In this document: positions 8,428 through 15,759 of the stretch, in pieces
Layout of the letters: every line of letters begins with the position of its first letter
Position numbering within the stretch: position 1 is the stretch's first letter
DNA from: Desulfobacca acetoxidans DSM 11109
GTDB lineage: Bacteria; Desulfobacterota; Desulfobaccia; Desulfobaccales; Desulfobaccaceae
Direction of reading: 5' to 3'
Length of the DNA stretch: 64,000 bases
Assembly (NCBI RefSeq): GCF_000195295.1
Contig: NC_015388.1
Coordinates: forward strand, 3,192,001 to 3,256,000
Program-made: the position numbers and the translations under genes
The notes under the pieces: model-generated
What the model was told of the DNA's origin: nothing
The model's database searches: none
The model's input: the letters and a program-made list of their open reading frames with translations, nothing else

Positions 8428-9499
8428 AGAATATCGTGACCAACACTTGGTGCGCCAGCTCATTCGCCGGCTGCACACTGTGAAAACCGGACCGGCCACT
8501 ATCATGGAGGTCTGCGGCACTCACACTATGTCAGTAGCCCGTTTCGGCCTGAAGATGCTCCTGCCCGATGGCATTAATCTGATTTCCGGACCCGGCTGCC
8601 CGGTCTGTGTTACTGACCAGCACGATTTAGACGGCTATCTGGCCCTGGGCATGCAACCTGGCGTCGTTTTAGCGACCTTTGGCGATATGGTTCGGGTACC
8701 GGGCAGCCACACCTCCCTGGATCAGCGGCGTGCCGTTGGCACCGACGTCCGGGTCATCTATTCTCCCTTTGACGCCGTGGAGATCGCCCGCCTCGAACCT
8801 GACAAACAGATCATCTTCTTCGGCGTCGGCTTCGAGACCACCATGCCAGCCACTGCCCTGGCCATTCTCACTGCTGCAGAGGCTAACCTGGAAAATTTTA
8901 CTGTCTACTGTGTCCATAAGACCATGCCCGCTGCCCTTCAGGCCCTCCTTAGCCGCGGTGAGACCCAGATTTCCGGACTCTTGCTGCCGGGACACGTCAG
9001 TGCCGTTACGGGCTCGGCAGTTTTTGATTTTATCCCCGCTACCTTTCGTCTGCCCTGTGCCGTCACCGGCTTTGAACCCCTGGACATTTTATTGGGAGTA
9101 GAGTCCATATTAAGCCAATTGCGAAGAGGTCGGCCTCACGTTGCCAATGTCTACCAGCGTGCCGTTTCCCGCCCGGCCAATCCTAAAGCACAGGCAGTCA
9201 TTCAAGAGGTTTTCCTAGCCAGCGACTCCTACTGGCGCGGCCTGGGTCTCATTCCTGGCAGTGGTATCAGTCTCCAGCCAAGGTTTCGCCATTTTGATGC
9301 CAAATACAGATTCGCCCGGATCCTGGCGGCTGTACCCCCGCCCTTGCCTACCCCGTGTCATTGTGGCGAAGTATTGCGTGGGTTCCTACGGCCATTGCAG
9401 TGTCCCCTCTTCGGCGACTCCTGCACCCCTTCCCATCCGATCGGCCCCTGTATGGTTTCCAGTGAGGGAGCCTGTGCCGCCGCTTACCGCTTCGGATGA
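8414..9499 (+). CDS. hypD: Hydrogenase formation protein HypD
   Basis: A 361-residue [4Fe-4S] protein that, with HypC, is the scaffold for assembling the Fe(CN)2CO unit. Family motifs are intact: CGTHT (C34), GPGCPVC (C62, C65), GFETTMPA, LLPGHVS, and the C-terminal cysteine cluster (CHCGEVLRG, QCPLFGDSCTP, GPCMVSSEGAC). Its start overlaps hypC by 14 bases. hypE, which often follows hypD, is absent: the next gene encodes a thioredoxin-fold protein. Confidence 0.96.
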   Translation: MKYSEEYRDQHLVRQLIRRLHTVKTGPATIMEVCGTHTMSVARFGLKMLLPDGINLISGPGCPVCVTDQHDLDGYLALGMQPGVVLATFGDMVRVPGSHTSLDQRRAVGTDVRVIYSPFDAVEIARLEPDKQIIFFGVGFETTMPATALAILTAAEANLENFTVYCVHKTMPAALQALLSRGETQISGLLLPGHVSAVTGSAVFDFIPATFRLPCAVTGFEPLDILLGVESILSQLRRGRPHVANVYQRAVSRPANPKAQAVIQEVFLASDSYWRGLGLIPGSGISLQPRFRHFDAKYRFARILAAVPPPLPTPCHCGEVLRGFLRPLQCPLFGDSCTPSHPIGPCMVSSEGACAAAYRFG

Positions 9500-9570
9500 T
9501 CTCATCTGACAAGTTTAACACCTCATGATAACAAGGTTGACGCCGAGCAGCGGACGCATTACTATAAGCT

Positions 9571-9602
9571 AAACCGATTAACCCACATTGTTGGCGGTTT
9601 TT
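9571..9602 (+). terminator. Possible terminator after hypFCD
   Basis: AAACCG at 9571 pairs with CGGTTT ending about 9600, with an inner AAC/GTT pairing, and a short T run follows. The stem is interrupted, so this is a weak call. Confidence 0.35.
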
Positions 9603-9658
9603 GATCAGCCTTGGCCATTCGCGGTAAAGGGCATATAAATACGTATAAAGGAGCAGAC

Positions 9659-9997
9659 ATGAGCGACGTTCTATGGCAACCGGATTATGAAGCCGCCGTT
9701 AAAGAAGCCAGCACCTCAAACAGGCCGATATTATTAGAGCTGTATATGGATGGCTGCGGTCACTGCGCCAGGTTGCACAAAGAGACTCTGGTGGATGAAA
9801 AAGTAGTCGCCGCAGTTAACGCCGGATTTGTCCCGGTACGCCATGAAGGTCGGGGACGCATGGACCTGGTGAAAAAATTCGACGTCAAAGGTGCCCCCAC
9901 AACCCTGATACTATCACCTCAAGGACAGGAAAAACATCGGTTTGTCGGATTCCATGATCCTGGAGAATATCTCCGGGAGTTGGGCAAGATCAGCTAA
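9659..9997 (+). CDS. Thioredoxin-fold protein with CGHC active site
   Basis: A 112-residue cytoplasmic protein (no signal peptide) with redox motif CGHC at 33-36 and the cis-proline loop GAPTTLIL, so it should be a functional thiol-disulfide protein. The CGHC core resembles single-domain thioredoxin-like proteins of the DUF255/thioredoxin_7 type rather than classical CGPC thioredoxin. The ATG at 9659 has AAAGGAG upstream. The MFS exporter gene starts 3 bases after its stop, so the two are co-transcribed; the functional link is not clear. Confidence 0.85.
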   Translation: MSDVLWQPDYEAAVKEASTSNRPILLELYMDGCGHCARLHKETLVDEKVVAAVNAGFVPVRHEGRGRMDLVKKFDVKGAPTTLILSPQGQEKHRFVGFHDPGEYLRELGKIS

Positions 9998-10000
9998 ACT

Positions 10001-11395
10001 ATGGCTGAAGTCCAATCGGAGCGGCGCGGTCCGATGCTGTTCACTGTCTCAATGGGGGCCTTTATGGCCACCTTGGACACGAGCATCGTCAACGTCGCCC
10101 TCCCCCATATCACCCAGGATCTAGAAACCTCGCTGGCGGCGATCTCCTGGGTGATGATGGCCTATTTGATCAGCACCGCCTCTCTGTTGTTTATCAGCGG
10201 ACGTCTGGGCGACATGTTGGCCCCGGGACGATTATTTCTGGCGGGAGTGGTCATTTTTGGTCTTGCTTCCGCAGCCTGCGGCATAAGCAGGAACGCCGGC
10301 GGGCTGGTGTTTTTCAGAGCTATTCAGGGAATGGGCGGGGCTTTGATGTTAGGACTGGCCCCCAAGATCATCACCACAATATTCGATGAAGGGGAGCGAG
10401 GTTTTGCCCTCGGCCTGTATTCCACCGCCTTCGCCTCCGGCATAAGCATTGGTGCGCCCCTGGGAGGTTTCATCACCTCGGCTTTCGGTTGGCCGTATGT
10501 GTTTTTTCTCAACCTGCCCATCTGTGGAGCGGTGTTCCTGGTCGGCAGCCACCGCTTGAATGCCCTGCCCTCTGCAGCGACATGGCGCCGTCATGCCCTG
10601 GACTGGCCCGGTGGTCTGCTTTTGATGATCAGTATCTCCCTGCTGACCTGGGCCTTGACCCAGGTGCGGTCTCAAGGCTGGCTGGCCGGGAGGACGCTGA
10701 CAACTTTGGGAGCTGCCGTTTGCATGTTTATTCTGCTCCTGCTGGTGGAACGACACCAGGAAACCCCCCTGCTGCATAGAGAGCTCTGGGGCAGTCAGGC
10801 CTTCAGGCTTGGCTCAGCCGTGACGGTGTTGAACTTCGCTGCGGTAATGGGAACTTTCTTCCTGTTGCCTTTTTTTCTCGTGGAAATATTCCTGCTACCC
10901 ATCGAGGCCGTTGGCTGGCTGCTGGCAGCGATCAGCATCTCCAGCGCCCTGGTATCGCCGGTGGGAGGGTTCCTGGCTGACCGGTGGAACAATCTGACTG
11001 TCCTGCGACTGGGCGCCGCACTGATTGTCTTAGGTCTGGGAACACTTATGTGGCTGCGGGCAGAGACTCCCTTGACTTCGGTAGCACTGGTTTTGGCCAT
11101 TGTCGGCACCGGGTTCGGCCTGTTTCAAGCCCCTAATTTAAACGATGTATTGCAAGGCATCAGACCGGAGATGCTCGGATTGGCCGCCGGAACCAATTCG
11201 GTGCTCAAGAATATCGGTTCGCTACTGGGCATCGCCCTCATGGTGACGGTAGCCGCGGTAGCAGATCAACCCCAGGCAAATTTGGAAGAAGGTCTCTGTC
11301 TGGGGCTACCCTGCTTCCAGCGAGCCTTTCTTCTCGCCACGGGCATCGCAGCCTTAAATCTGCTTCTTAACCTCCTGCCTCGGAGAAGGGATTAG
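10001..11395 (+). CDS. MFS drug exporter, DHA2 (EmrB/QacA) family
   Basis: A 464-residue integral membrane protein with about 14 hydrophobic spans. It starts with the DHA2 signature MATLDTSIVNVALPHI after a short cytoplasmic N-terminus. The first loop has SGRLGDMLAPGRLF (motif A, G-R-L-G-D), and motif C-like Gly/Pro-rich helices follow (ASGISIGAPLGGFI). Members export drugs or toxic compounds by proton antiport; the substrate cannot be read from sequence. No EmrA-type adaptor gene is nearby. It begins 3 bases after the thioredoxin-fold gene. Confidence 0.9.
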   Translation: MAEVQSERRGPMLFTVSMGAFMATLDTSIVNVALPHITQDLETSLAAISWVMMAYLISTASLLFISGRLGDMLAPGRLFLAGVVIFGLASAACGISRNAGGLVFFRAIQGMGGALMLGLAPKIITTIFDEGERGFALGLYSTAFASGISIGAPLGGFITSAFGWPYVFFLNLPICGAVFLVGSHRLNALPSAATWRRHALDWPGGLLLMISISLLTWALTQVRSQGWLAGRTLTTLGAAVCMFILLLLVERHQETPLLHRELWGSQAFRLGSAVTVLNFAAVMGTFFLLPFFLVEIFLLPIEAVGWLLAAISISSALVSPVGGFLADRWNNLTVLRLGAALIVLGLGTLMWLRAETPLTSVALVLAIVGTGFGLFQAPNLNDVLQGIRPEMLGLAAGTNSVLKNIGSLLGIALMVTVAAVADQPQANLEEGLCLGLPCFQRAFLLATGIAALNLLLNLLPRRRD

Positions 11396-11687
11396 GGATC
11401 AGGGGAAAAAAAATACGGAGTACGGGTGGCCACACCGTGCTTTTCCTTGCCTTGTGGCGCTTCCTGTTCACGAACACTTTTCTGAGATTATTGTTATAAT
11501 GCCAATCGCAGTCTGACCCGCAACTAACTCTGTCCCCAATAATTTAATCCTGCAATATCTCTTTACCGGAAACCGGAAACGATATAATTCGTCAACCTCC
11601 TTCATTCCTGCCTTTACAGAAAGTCCCCTGCCCTCTATAATATCCTCCAAACATCTGTACGGACATCAATCAGACAAGGAGGCGCCG

Positions 11688-12740
11688 ATGGGCCGCAGGA
11701 GCTTGGCCATATGGGTCGTATGCCTGATGGTTGTGGTGGGAGGACGGGCAGCGGCGGAAACTGACAACCCGGTTCGCGCCATCGCCTATTGTATTATGGA
11801 TGCCGATACGGGCACAATACTCTCTGCCCAGAATCATCAGATGATGTTGCCGCCGGCCAGCACCCTGAAGGTCGGAACGGCGCTCGTAGCCATCAATACC
11901 TTGCAATTGCAGGATAAAGTGCCGGTAAGCGTAAACGCCGCTCAAGCCCCGGCCTCAAAGATATATCTCAAGCCGGGAGAGATTTACAACGTCAACGACA
12001 TGCTCTATGCCATATTGCTTGCTTCGGCCAATGACGCCGCCAGGGCCTTGGGCGAGCGGGTGAGCGGCTCGGAAGACCGTTTCGCCCGCTTCATGACCAA
12101 GCAACTCCGGGAAATGGGGGCATATCGGACAAATTTTGAGACCGCCTCGGGACTTCCCTCCGAAGGACAGTATTCCACAGCTTATGACCTGGCCTTTATC
12201 TTTCGGAAAGCTATGCAAAACCCTACCCTGGCCAGGATCATGAATACCAAGACCTTCACCTTGCAGGACGGTAAGGAAGTCTACAACCACAACCGCTTTC
12301 TCTTTACTACGGAATACGCCGTAGCAGGGAAGACTGGCTATACCCGGGCTTCAAAACATACCTATGTGGGATTGTTCCGGAACGGCGACAAGCGGATCAT
12401 TGTCTCGATGATGGGAAGCCAGGGAAAATGGGCCGATCTTCGGACCCTGATCGAAAAAGGGTTTGCGGAATGCGGCGCCCCGATTGCCAAACTGCCGCCG
12501 GTAGAAGAGTCTCTGCGACGGCCTGGCACTTACGCCAGGGCTTCGGCCAAGAGCAGGACCCGAAAGTATGTAAAGGGTAAAACCCCTAAACGGAAGGTGC
12601 TAAGCGCCGGAGTTGTCTCTGGCACCGGAACTCAAACAAGCATCAAAAAGAAGTATTCCTCCGGCAGCTATCAGAAAAAGAAGATCGGCAAGAGCAAGGT
12701 GAAGACCAGCACCCGTTGTGTTGGCGATACAAGGAGCTAG
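11688..12740 (+). CDS. D-alanyl-D-alanine carboxypeptidase (peptidase S11, PBP5/DacF type)
   Basis: A 350-residue exported enzyme that trims the terminal D-Ala of peptidoglycan stem peptides. The signal peptide ends near RAAAE (about residue 23). All three penicillin-binding motifs are present: S58-TLK, S113-A-N115 and K215-T-G. The C-terminal about 80 residues are very basic (RKYVKGKTPKRK, KKKIGKSKVK) and low-complexity instead of the usual PBP5 beta domain and amphipathic anchor, so it may bind the wall by charge. AAGGAGG lies upstream of the ATG. Confidence 0.93.
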   Translation: MGRRSLAIWVVCLMVVVGGRAAAETDNPVRAIAYCIMDADTGTILSAQNHQMMLPPASTLKVGTALVAINTLQLQDKVPVSVNAAQAPASKIYLKPGEIYNVNDMLYAILLASANDAARALGERVSGSEDRFARFMTKQLREMGAYRTNFETASGLPSEGQYSTAYDLAFIFRKAMQNPTLARIMNTKTFTLQDGKEVYNHNRFLFTTEYAVAGKTGYTRASKHTYVGLFRNGDKRIIVSMMGSQGKWADLRTLIEKGFAECGAPIAKLPPVEESLRRPGTYARASAKSRTRKYVKGKTPKRKVLSAGVVSGTGTQTSIKKKYSSGSYQKKKIGKSKVKTSTRCVGDTRS

Positions 12741-12745
12741 AATCA

Positions 12746-13012
12746 ATGGCAGGGCTTTTTAATCGGGTGCGCAACCGGCAGACCGGTCGGCGTTATCTCA
12801 TTTCCACCATTAAGAAAGACGCCACTACTTTTGAAACCGCAGTCTTTGCAGCCAATTTTTTCTATCTTCCCCAAGGTTTGAGATTAAAAAACCCCTGTCT
12901 GGTTAAGTGCTGCCAGGATCCGGAGGAAGCCAACCTCCTGCATAAAACCCTCACCCAGCGACTCAAAGTGGAATATCCGGGACGGGTATTTCAAGACTAC
13001 AGCGCCCCCTAA
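12746..13012 (+). CDS. Small hypothetical protein
   Basis: An 88-residue protein with no family I recognise. The ATG at 12746 is chosen because AAGGAG lies 9 bases upstream (12731-12736) and because it follows the carboxypeptidase stop by 5 bases. It has a basic N-terminus ([16 protein letters not shown]), a central aromatic segment ([16 protein letters not shown]) and two Cys (PCLVKCC). It is probably translated with the upstream gene. Its stop overlaps the last bases of the convergent dtd gene. Confidence 0.65.
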   Translation: MAGLFNRVRNRQTGRRYLISTIKKDATTFETAVFAANFFYLPQGLRLKNPCLVKCCQDPEEANLLHKTLTQRLKVEYPGRVFQDYSAP

Positions 13013-13458
13013 AAAAGCTTTTTGCTGTCCAACAGGAGCGTTACCGGCCCGTCATTGATTAGGCTGACCTCCATCATGGCCCGAAAACGACCGGTAGCTA
13101 CGGGAAGCCCTAATCCGGCCAACGCCGCCACCAGCTCCTCATAAAGTTTCTCCGCCAACTCCGGCGGCGCCGATTGATCAAAAGAAGGCCGCCGACCCTT
13201 GCGGCAGTCACCTAACAGCGTGAATTGCGGGACTACCAAAACCGCTCCTCCTACCTCCGCCGTCGTGAAATGCAGCAATCTGTTCTGTTCCGGGAATATA
13301 CGAAGATTAGCAATTTTATTGGCTAGATAGGCAACATCGTCTGGACCGTCTTCCTTGGCCACTCCTGCCAATACCAAGAGACCTTGATCAATCTGACCGA
13401 CAATCTCGCCGTCCACCCTGACTGCCGCCGACTTGACCCGTTGTATGACCGCCCTCAT
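13009..13458 (-). CDS. dtd: D-aminoacyl-tRNA deacylase
   Basis: A 149-residue enzyme that hydrolyses D-aminoacyl-tRNA and Gly-tRNA(Ala) to protect translation. Family marks are MRAVIQRV at the N-terminus, [10 protein letters not shown] after the first active-site loop, and the Gly-cisPro motif [12 protein letters not shown] near the C-terminus. The first loop, normally SQFTL, reads PQFTL here (P77), confirmed at the codon (CCG). Length is typical. It ends convergently against the small gene at 12746-13012. Confidence 0.95.
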   Translation of the reverse strand: MRAVIQRVKSAAVRVDGEIVGQIDQGLLVLAGVAKEDGPDDVAYLANKIANLRIFPEQNRLLHFTTAEVGGAVLVVPQFTLLGDCRKGRRPSFDQSAPPELAEKLYEELVAALAGLGLPVATGRFRAMMEVSLINDGPVTLLLDSKKLF

Positions 13459-13512
13459 AATACCTCAGTCGATAAAAATTCCTATTTGGTAACACTCAGT
13501 TGTTTGGAGCTA

Positions 13513-13555
13513 ATACAAGTTCACATGTTTTCAAGACCACAACGAAGCATGAAAG
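13513..13555 (+). repeat. Dispersed 107-bp element, truncated copy
   Basis: Starts ATACAAGTTCACATGTT and runs through CACAACGAAGCATGAAAG, matching the first 40 bases of copy 2. It breaks off where the palindromic element at 13563-13620 begins, suggesting that element inserted into it. Confidence 0.65.
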
Positions 13556-13562
13556 AATAATT

Positions 13563-13620
13563 GGTGGCATAGGCCTCCTGGCCTGTGCATCAGCGTGCCG
13601 GCTGCAAAGCCTGCACCACC
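13563..13620. repeat. Palindromic GGTGGCACAGGC element
   Basis: Begins GGTGGCATAGG and ends GCCTGCACCACC, with an inner hairpin (AGGCCTCCTGGCCT). It has the same plan as the element at 14714-14769. It is flanked by GAAAGAA and TTCTTTC, an extra outer inverted repeat. Confidence 0.7.
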
Positions 13621-13627
13621 TTCTTTC

Positions 13628-13741
13628 ATACAAGTGCACATGTTCTGCCGAACACAACGAAGCATAAAAACAGAATCGTGGCGGCTGCTCACAATAATGT
13701 TTTTGCTGCTCACGGCTCACGGCTCACTGTTTTTATATAAG
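13628..13741 (+). repeat. Dispersed 107-bp element, copy 2
   Basis: Between ATACAAG (13628-13634) and ATATAAG (13735-13741), a spacing of 107 bases. Contains AACACAACGAAGCAT, GGCGGCTGCTCACAATAATG and two full 7-bp units (GGCTCAC). It is nearly identical to copy 4, which carries two more 7-bp units. Confidence 0.9.
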
Positions 13742-13894
13742 ATTTGCCCCCATCGGATCGACCTGCCGCTGCTGCAGTGTTGTAGGGCGAGAAAGCGCAG
13801 CGCCTCCCGCCTTCTGGGGCTGCAGTGTTGTGGGTCGCAAAATTTGACCGCCTTGACAGCACCTGGCCATTTAATTATCATAAAGTTGGCCTTC

Positions 13895-13957
13895 TGCGAA
13901 GCATCAAAAAGAATACCGTTACTTTGCTGCTCACCGCCGGCCGCCTACTGCCTACTC
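13895..13957 (+). repeat. Dispersed 107-bp element, degenerate remnant
   Basis: GCGAAGCATCAAAAAGAATACCG followed by TTGCTGCTCACCG and CGCCTACTGCCTACTC keeps the block order of the element with many changes. It ends just before the rpe ribosome site. Confidence 0.5.
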
Positions 13958-13976
13958 ATCCAAGGAGATCATACCC

Positions 13977-14672
13977 ATGGCTATCATTGCTCCCTCAATT
14001 CTGTCCGCAGATTTTTCCTGTCTTGGGAAGGAAGTTCGAGCAGTGGTGGAGGCCGGCGCCGATTGGATTCATATTGATGTTATGGATGGGCACTTTGTCC
14101 CGAACATCACTATCGGACCGCCGGTGATCAAGGCCTTGCGAAAGATTACCGACCTGCCTTTTGACGTCCACCTGATGATTGCTCAGCCGGAGGGGTATAT
14201 AGCCGATTTTGTCGAGGCTGGTGCCAATATTATTTCGGTGCACGTGGAGGCCTCCACCCACCTGCATCGGACCCTAACCGAAATTCGCCGATTAGGCTGC
14301 AAACCTGGGGTCGTCCTAAATCCGGCCACCCCTCTGGAAACCATCACGTACGTTTTGGAAGAAGTGGATATGGTGCTGTTGATGACCGTCAACCCCGGCT
14401 TCGGGGGCCAGGAATTTATCAACGCCGTCTCTCCCAAGATTGAAAAGCTCCGGGAGATTATCGATCGCTTGAACCTCCCCGTGGCCATCGAGGTTGATGG
14501 CGGAGCCAACCTTGAAACAATCGCAATCATGGCCAGGGCCGGGGCCGATATCTTCGTCGCCGGCAGCGCCATCTTCAATCAACCCGACTATAAGGCCGCC
14601 ATCAGCAGATTACGCACCGTGGTCGACAGAGCTCAGGGCGAACGGACGGTAGATCGTCAAGAAAGGTTCTAA
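13977..14672 (+). CDS. rpe: Ribulose-phosphate 3-epimerase
   Basis: Interconverts ribulose 5-phosphate and xylulose 5-phosphate in the pentose phosphate pathway. A 231-residue TIM barrel with the usual metal and catalytic residues: PSILSADF at the N-terminus, H32/D34 and D37 ([11 protein letters not shown]), [19 protein letters not shown] and the phosphate-binding AGSAIF. Length is slightly above average because of a polar C-terminal tail. The ATG has AAGGAGAT upstream. The region before it is dense with repeats. Confidence 0.96.
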   Translation: MAIIAPSILSADFSCLGKEVRAVVEAGADWIHIDVMDGHFVPNITIGPPVIKALRKITDLPFDVHLMIAQPEGYIADFVEAGANIISVHVEASTHLHRTLTEIRRLGCKPGVVLNPATPLETITYVLEEVDMVLLMTVNPGFGGQEFINAVSPKIEKLREIIDRLNLPVAIEVDGGANLETIAIMARAGADIFVAGSAIFNQPDYKAAISRLRTVVDRAQGERTVDRQERF

Positions 14673-14831
14673 TACTAATTTGATGTCAAATATGGAGAAA
14701 TTGAAAAACTTTCGGTGGCACAGGCGTCCCGCCTGTGCAATATTGAACAGGCCGAAAGCCTGTTCCACCTTATCCGATCGACCTTTAAGTCATCTGTTCT
14801 AAACTCTCACTTTGATGTTAAATTAGTCTAA
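14670..14831. repeat. Inverted-repeat-bounded segment (MITE-like)
   Basis: Imperfect 21-bp inverted repeats (14670-14690, starting TAATACTAATTTGATG; 14811-14831, TTTGATGTTAAATTAG) bound a 120-base core that contains the palindromic GGTGGCACAGGC element at 14714-14769. It overlaps the last bases of rpe. No coding capacity. Confidence 0.55.
14714..14769. repeat. Palindromic GGTGGCACAGGC element
   Basis: GGTGGCACAGGCG...CGCCTGTGC forms one hairpin and AACAGGCCGAAAGCCTGTT the second; outer ends GGTGG/CCACC are inverted. A two-hairpin REP-like unit of 56 bases, the clearest copy in the window. Confidence 0.75.
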
Positions 14832-14927
14832 TTCAGTCTATTAAATCGAATTCAGACACATCACATTGGAGCCACACCCGCAAAACCTTATACCAGTCTT
14901 CAGCTCCTCTAGTGATCGAATGAGGTT

Positions 14928-15707
14928 TTGAAAGCTCATTTCCTTAACAAAATACTCTTTGATATCACAGAGAATATTCAACCGAAGACCAGGAACCGAA
15001 AGCGGTTCTATCGGTGCTGGGTTATCGTGATATTTTTTGTCCTTGTCCTGGCGGGCCAAGGCGCCGCGGCAGACTCCTTTGCCGAAGCCAGGGCGCGCAT
15101 GGTGGAAAAGGATTTAAAAGGCCGGGATATCATTGACGTTCGGGTTTTGGCGGCCATGGCCCAAACCCCGCGCCATCTGTTTGTGCCTCAACATCTGGAG
15201 CGATGGGCCTATAACGACCATCCCCTGCCCATCGGCCATGGCGCCACCATCTCCCAACCCTACATCGTCGCCCTGATGACTCAGGCGGCGGCGGTACAAT
15301 CCGGCCAGCGGGTGCTGGAGGTCGGCACTGGTTCCGGCTACCAGGCGGCGGTTCTGGCTACCTTGACCGATCAGGTTTATACTATCGAGATCTCGCCCGA
15401 ATTGGCCCGGAGCGCGGCCGACCGTCTGCAGAAGCTGGGCTACCACCAGGTTCAGGTCAAATGCGGCGACGGCTACCAAGGTTGGCCGGAAGCCGCCCCT
15501 TTCGACGCTATCATCGTCACTGCCGCCACCCGGGAAATTCCCCCCGTCCTGAAAGCCCAACTCAAAGACGGCGGCCGCCTCATTATTCCCCTAGGCTCCC
15601 TCTTTGGCCCGCAATACCTCCTTCGCCTCACCAGGGACGGTCATAACTTCCGGGAAGAAATGCTCTGCCCGGTGGCCTTTGTCCCCCTGATTAAGCCTGA
15701 AAAGTAA
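14928..15707 (+). CDS. pcm: Protein-L-isoaspartate O-methyltransferase, exported form
   Basis: Uses S-adenosylmethionine to methylate damaged isoaspartyl residues for repair. The methyltransferase core is intact: MAQTPRHLFVP, SQPYIVALMT, SAM loop EVGTGSGYQA (131-140), and the C-terminal DGGRLIIPLG. Unlike the classical cytoplasmic enzyme, it has a basic N-terminus followed by a hydrophobic stretch and a plausible cleavage site (VLAGQGAAAD, about 40-49), so it should act in the periplasm or at the membrane. The start is uncertain: TTG at 14928 gives 259 residues, and a GTG about 30 codons later would still keep the signal. Confidence 0.9.
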   Translation: MKAHFLNKILFDITENIQPKTRNRKRFYRCWVIVIFFVLVLAGQGAAADSFAEARARMVEKDLKGRDIIDVRVLAAMAQTPRHLFVPQHLERWAYNDHPLPIGHGATISQPYIVALMTQAAAVQSGQRVLEVGTGSGYQAAVLATLTDQVYTIEISPELARSAADRLQKLGYHQVQVKCGDGYQGWPEAAPFDAIIVTAATREIPPVLKAQLKDGGRLIIPLGSLFGPQYLLRLTRDGHNFREEMLCPVAFVPLIKPEK

Positions 15708-15759
15708 GGGCCGTCAGACCTAAGGAAACCACACCAGAAGGCGGATTGCCTCGGTCTGT

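Larger units (their letters stand above)
13459..13976. other. Repeat-packed intergenic region dtd-rpe
   Basis: About 520 bases made mostly of mobile-looking repeats: a partial 107-bp element (13513-13555), a palindromic GGTGGCA element (13563-13620), a full 107-bp element (13628-13741), a block related to the CGAATACAAG family (13741-13855, with TGCAGTGTTGTAGGGCG and TGCAGTGTTGTGGGTCG as internal direct repeats), and a degenerate 107-bp remnant (13895-13957). The rpe ribosome site (AAGGAG) follows at once. Apparent reading frames here are repeat translations. Confidence 0.75.

Noticed and set aside
13595-14077. 160-residue frame before rpe
   Set aside because: Runs through dispersed repeats and into rpe in another frame; it is a translation of repeat DNA.
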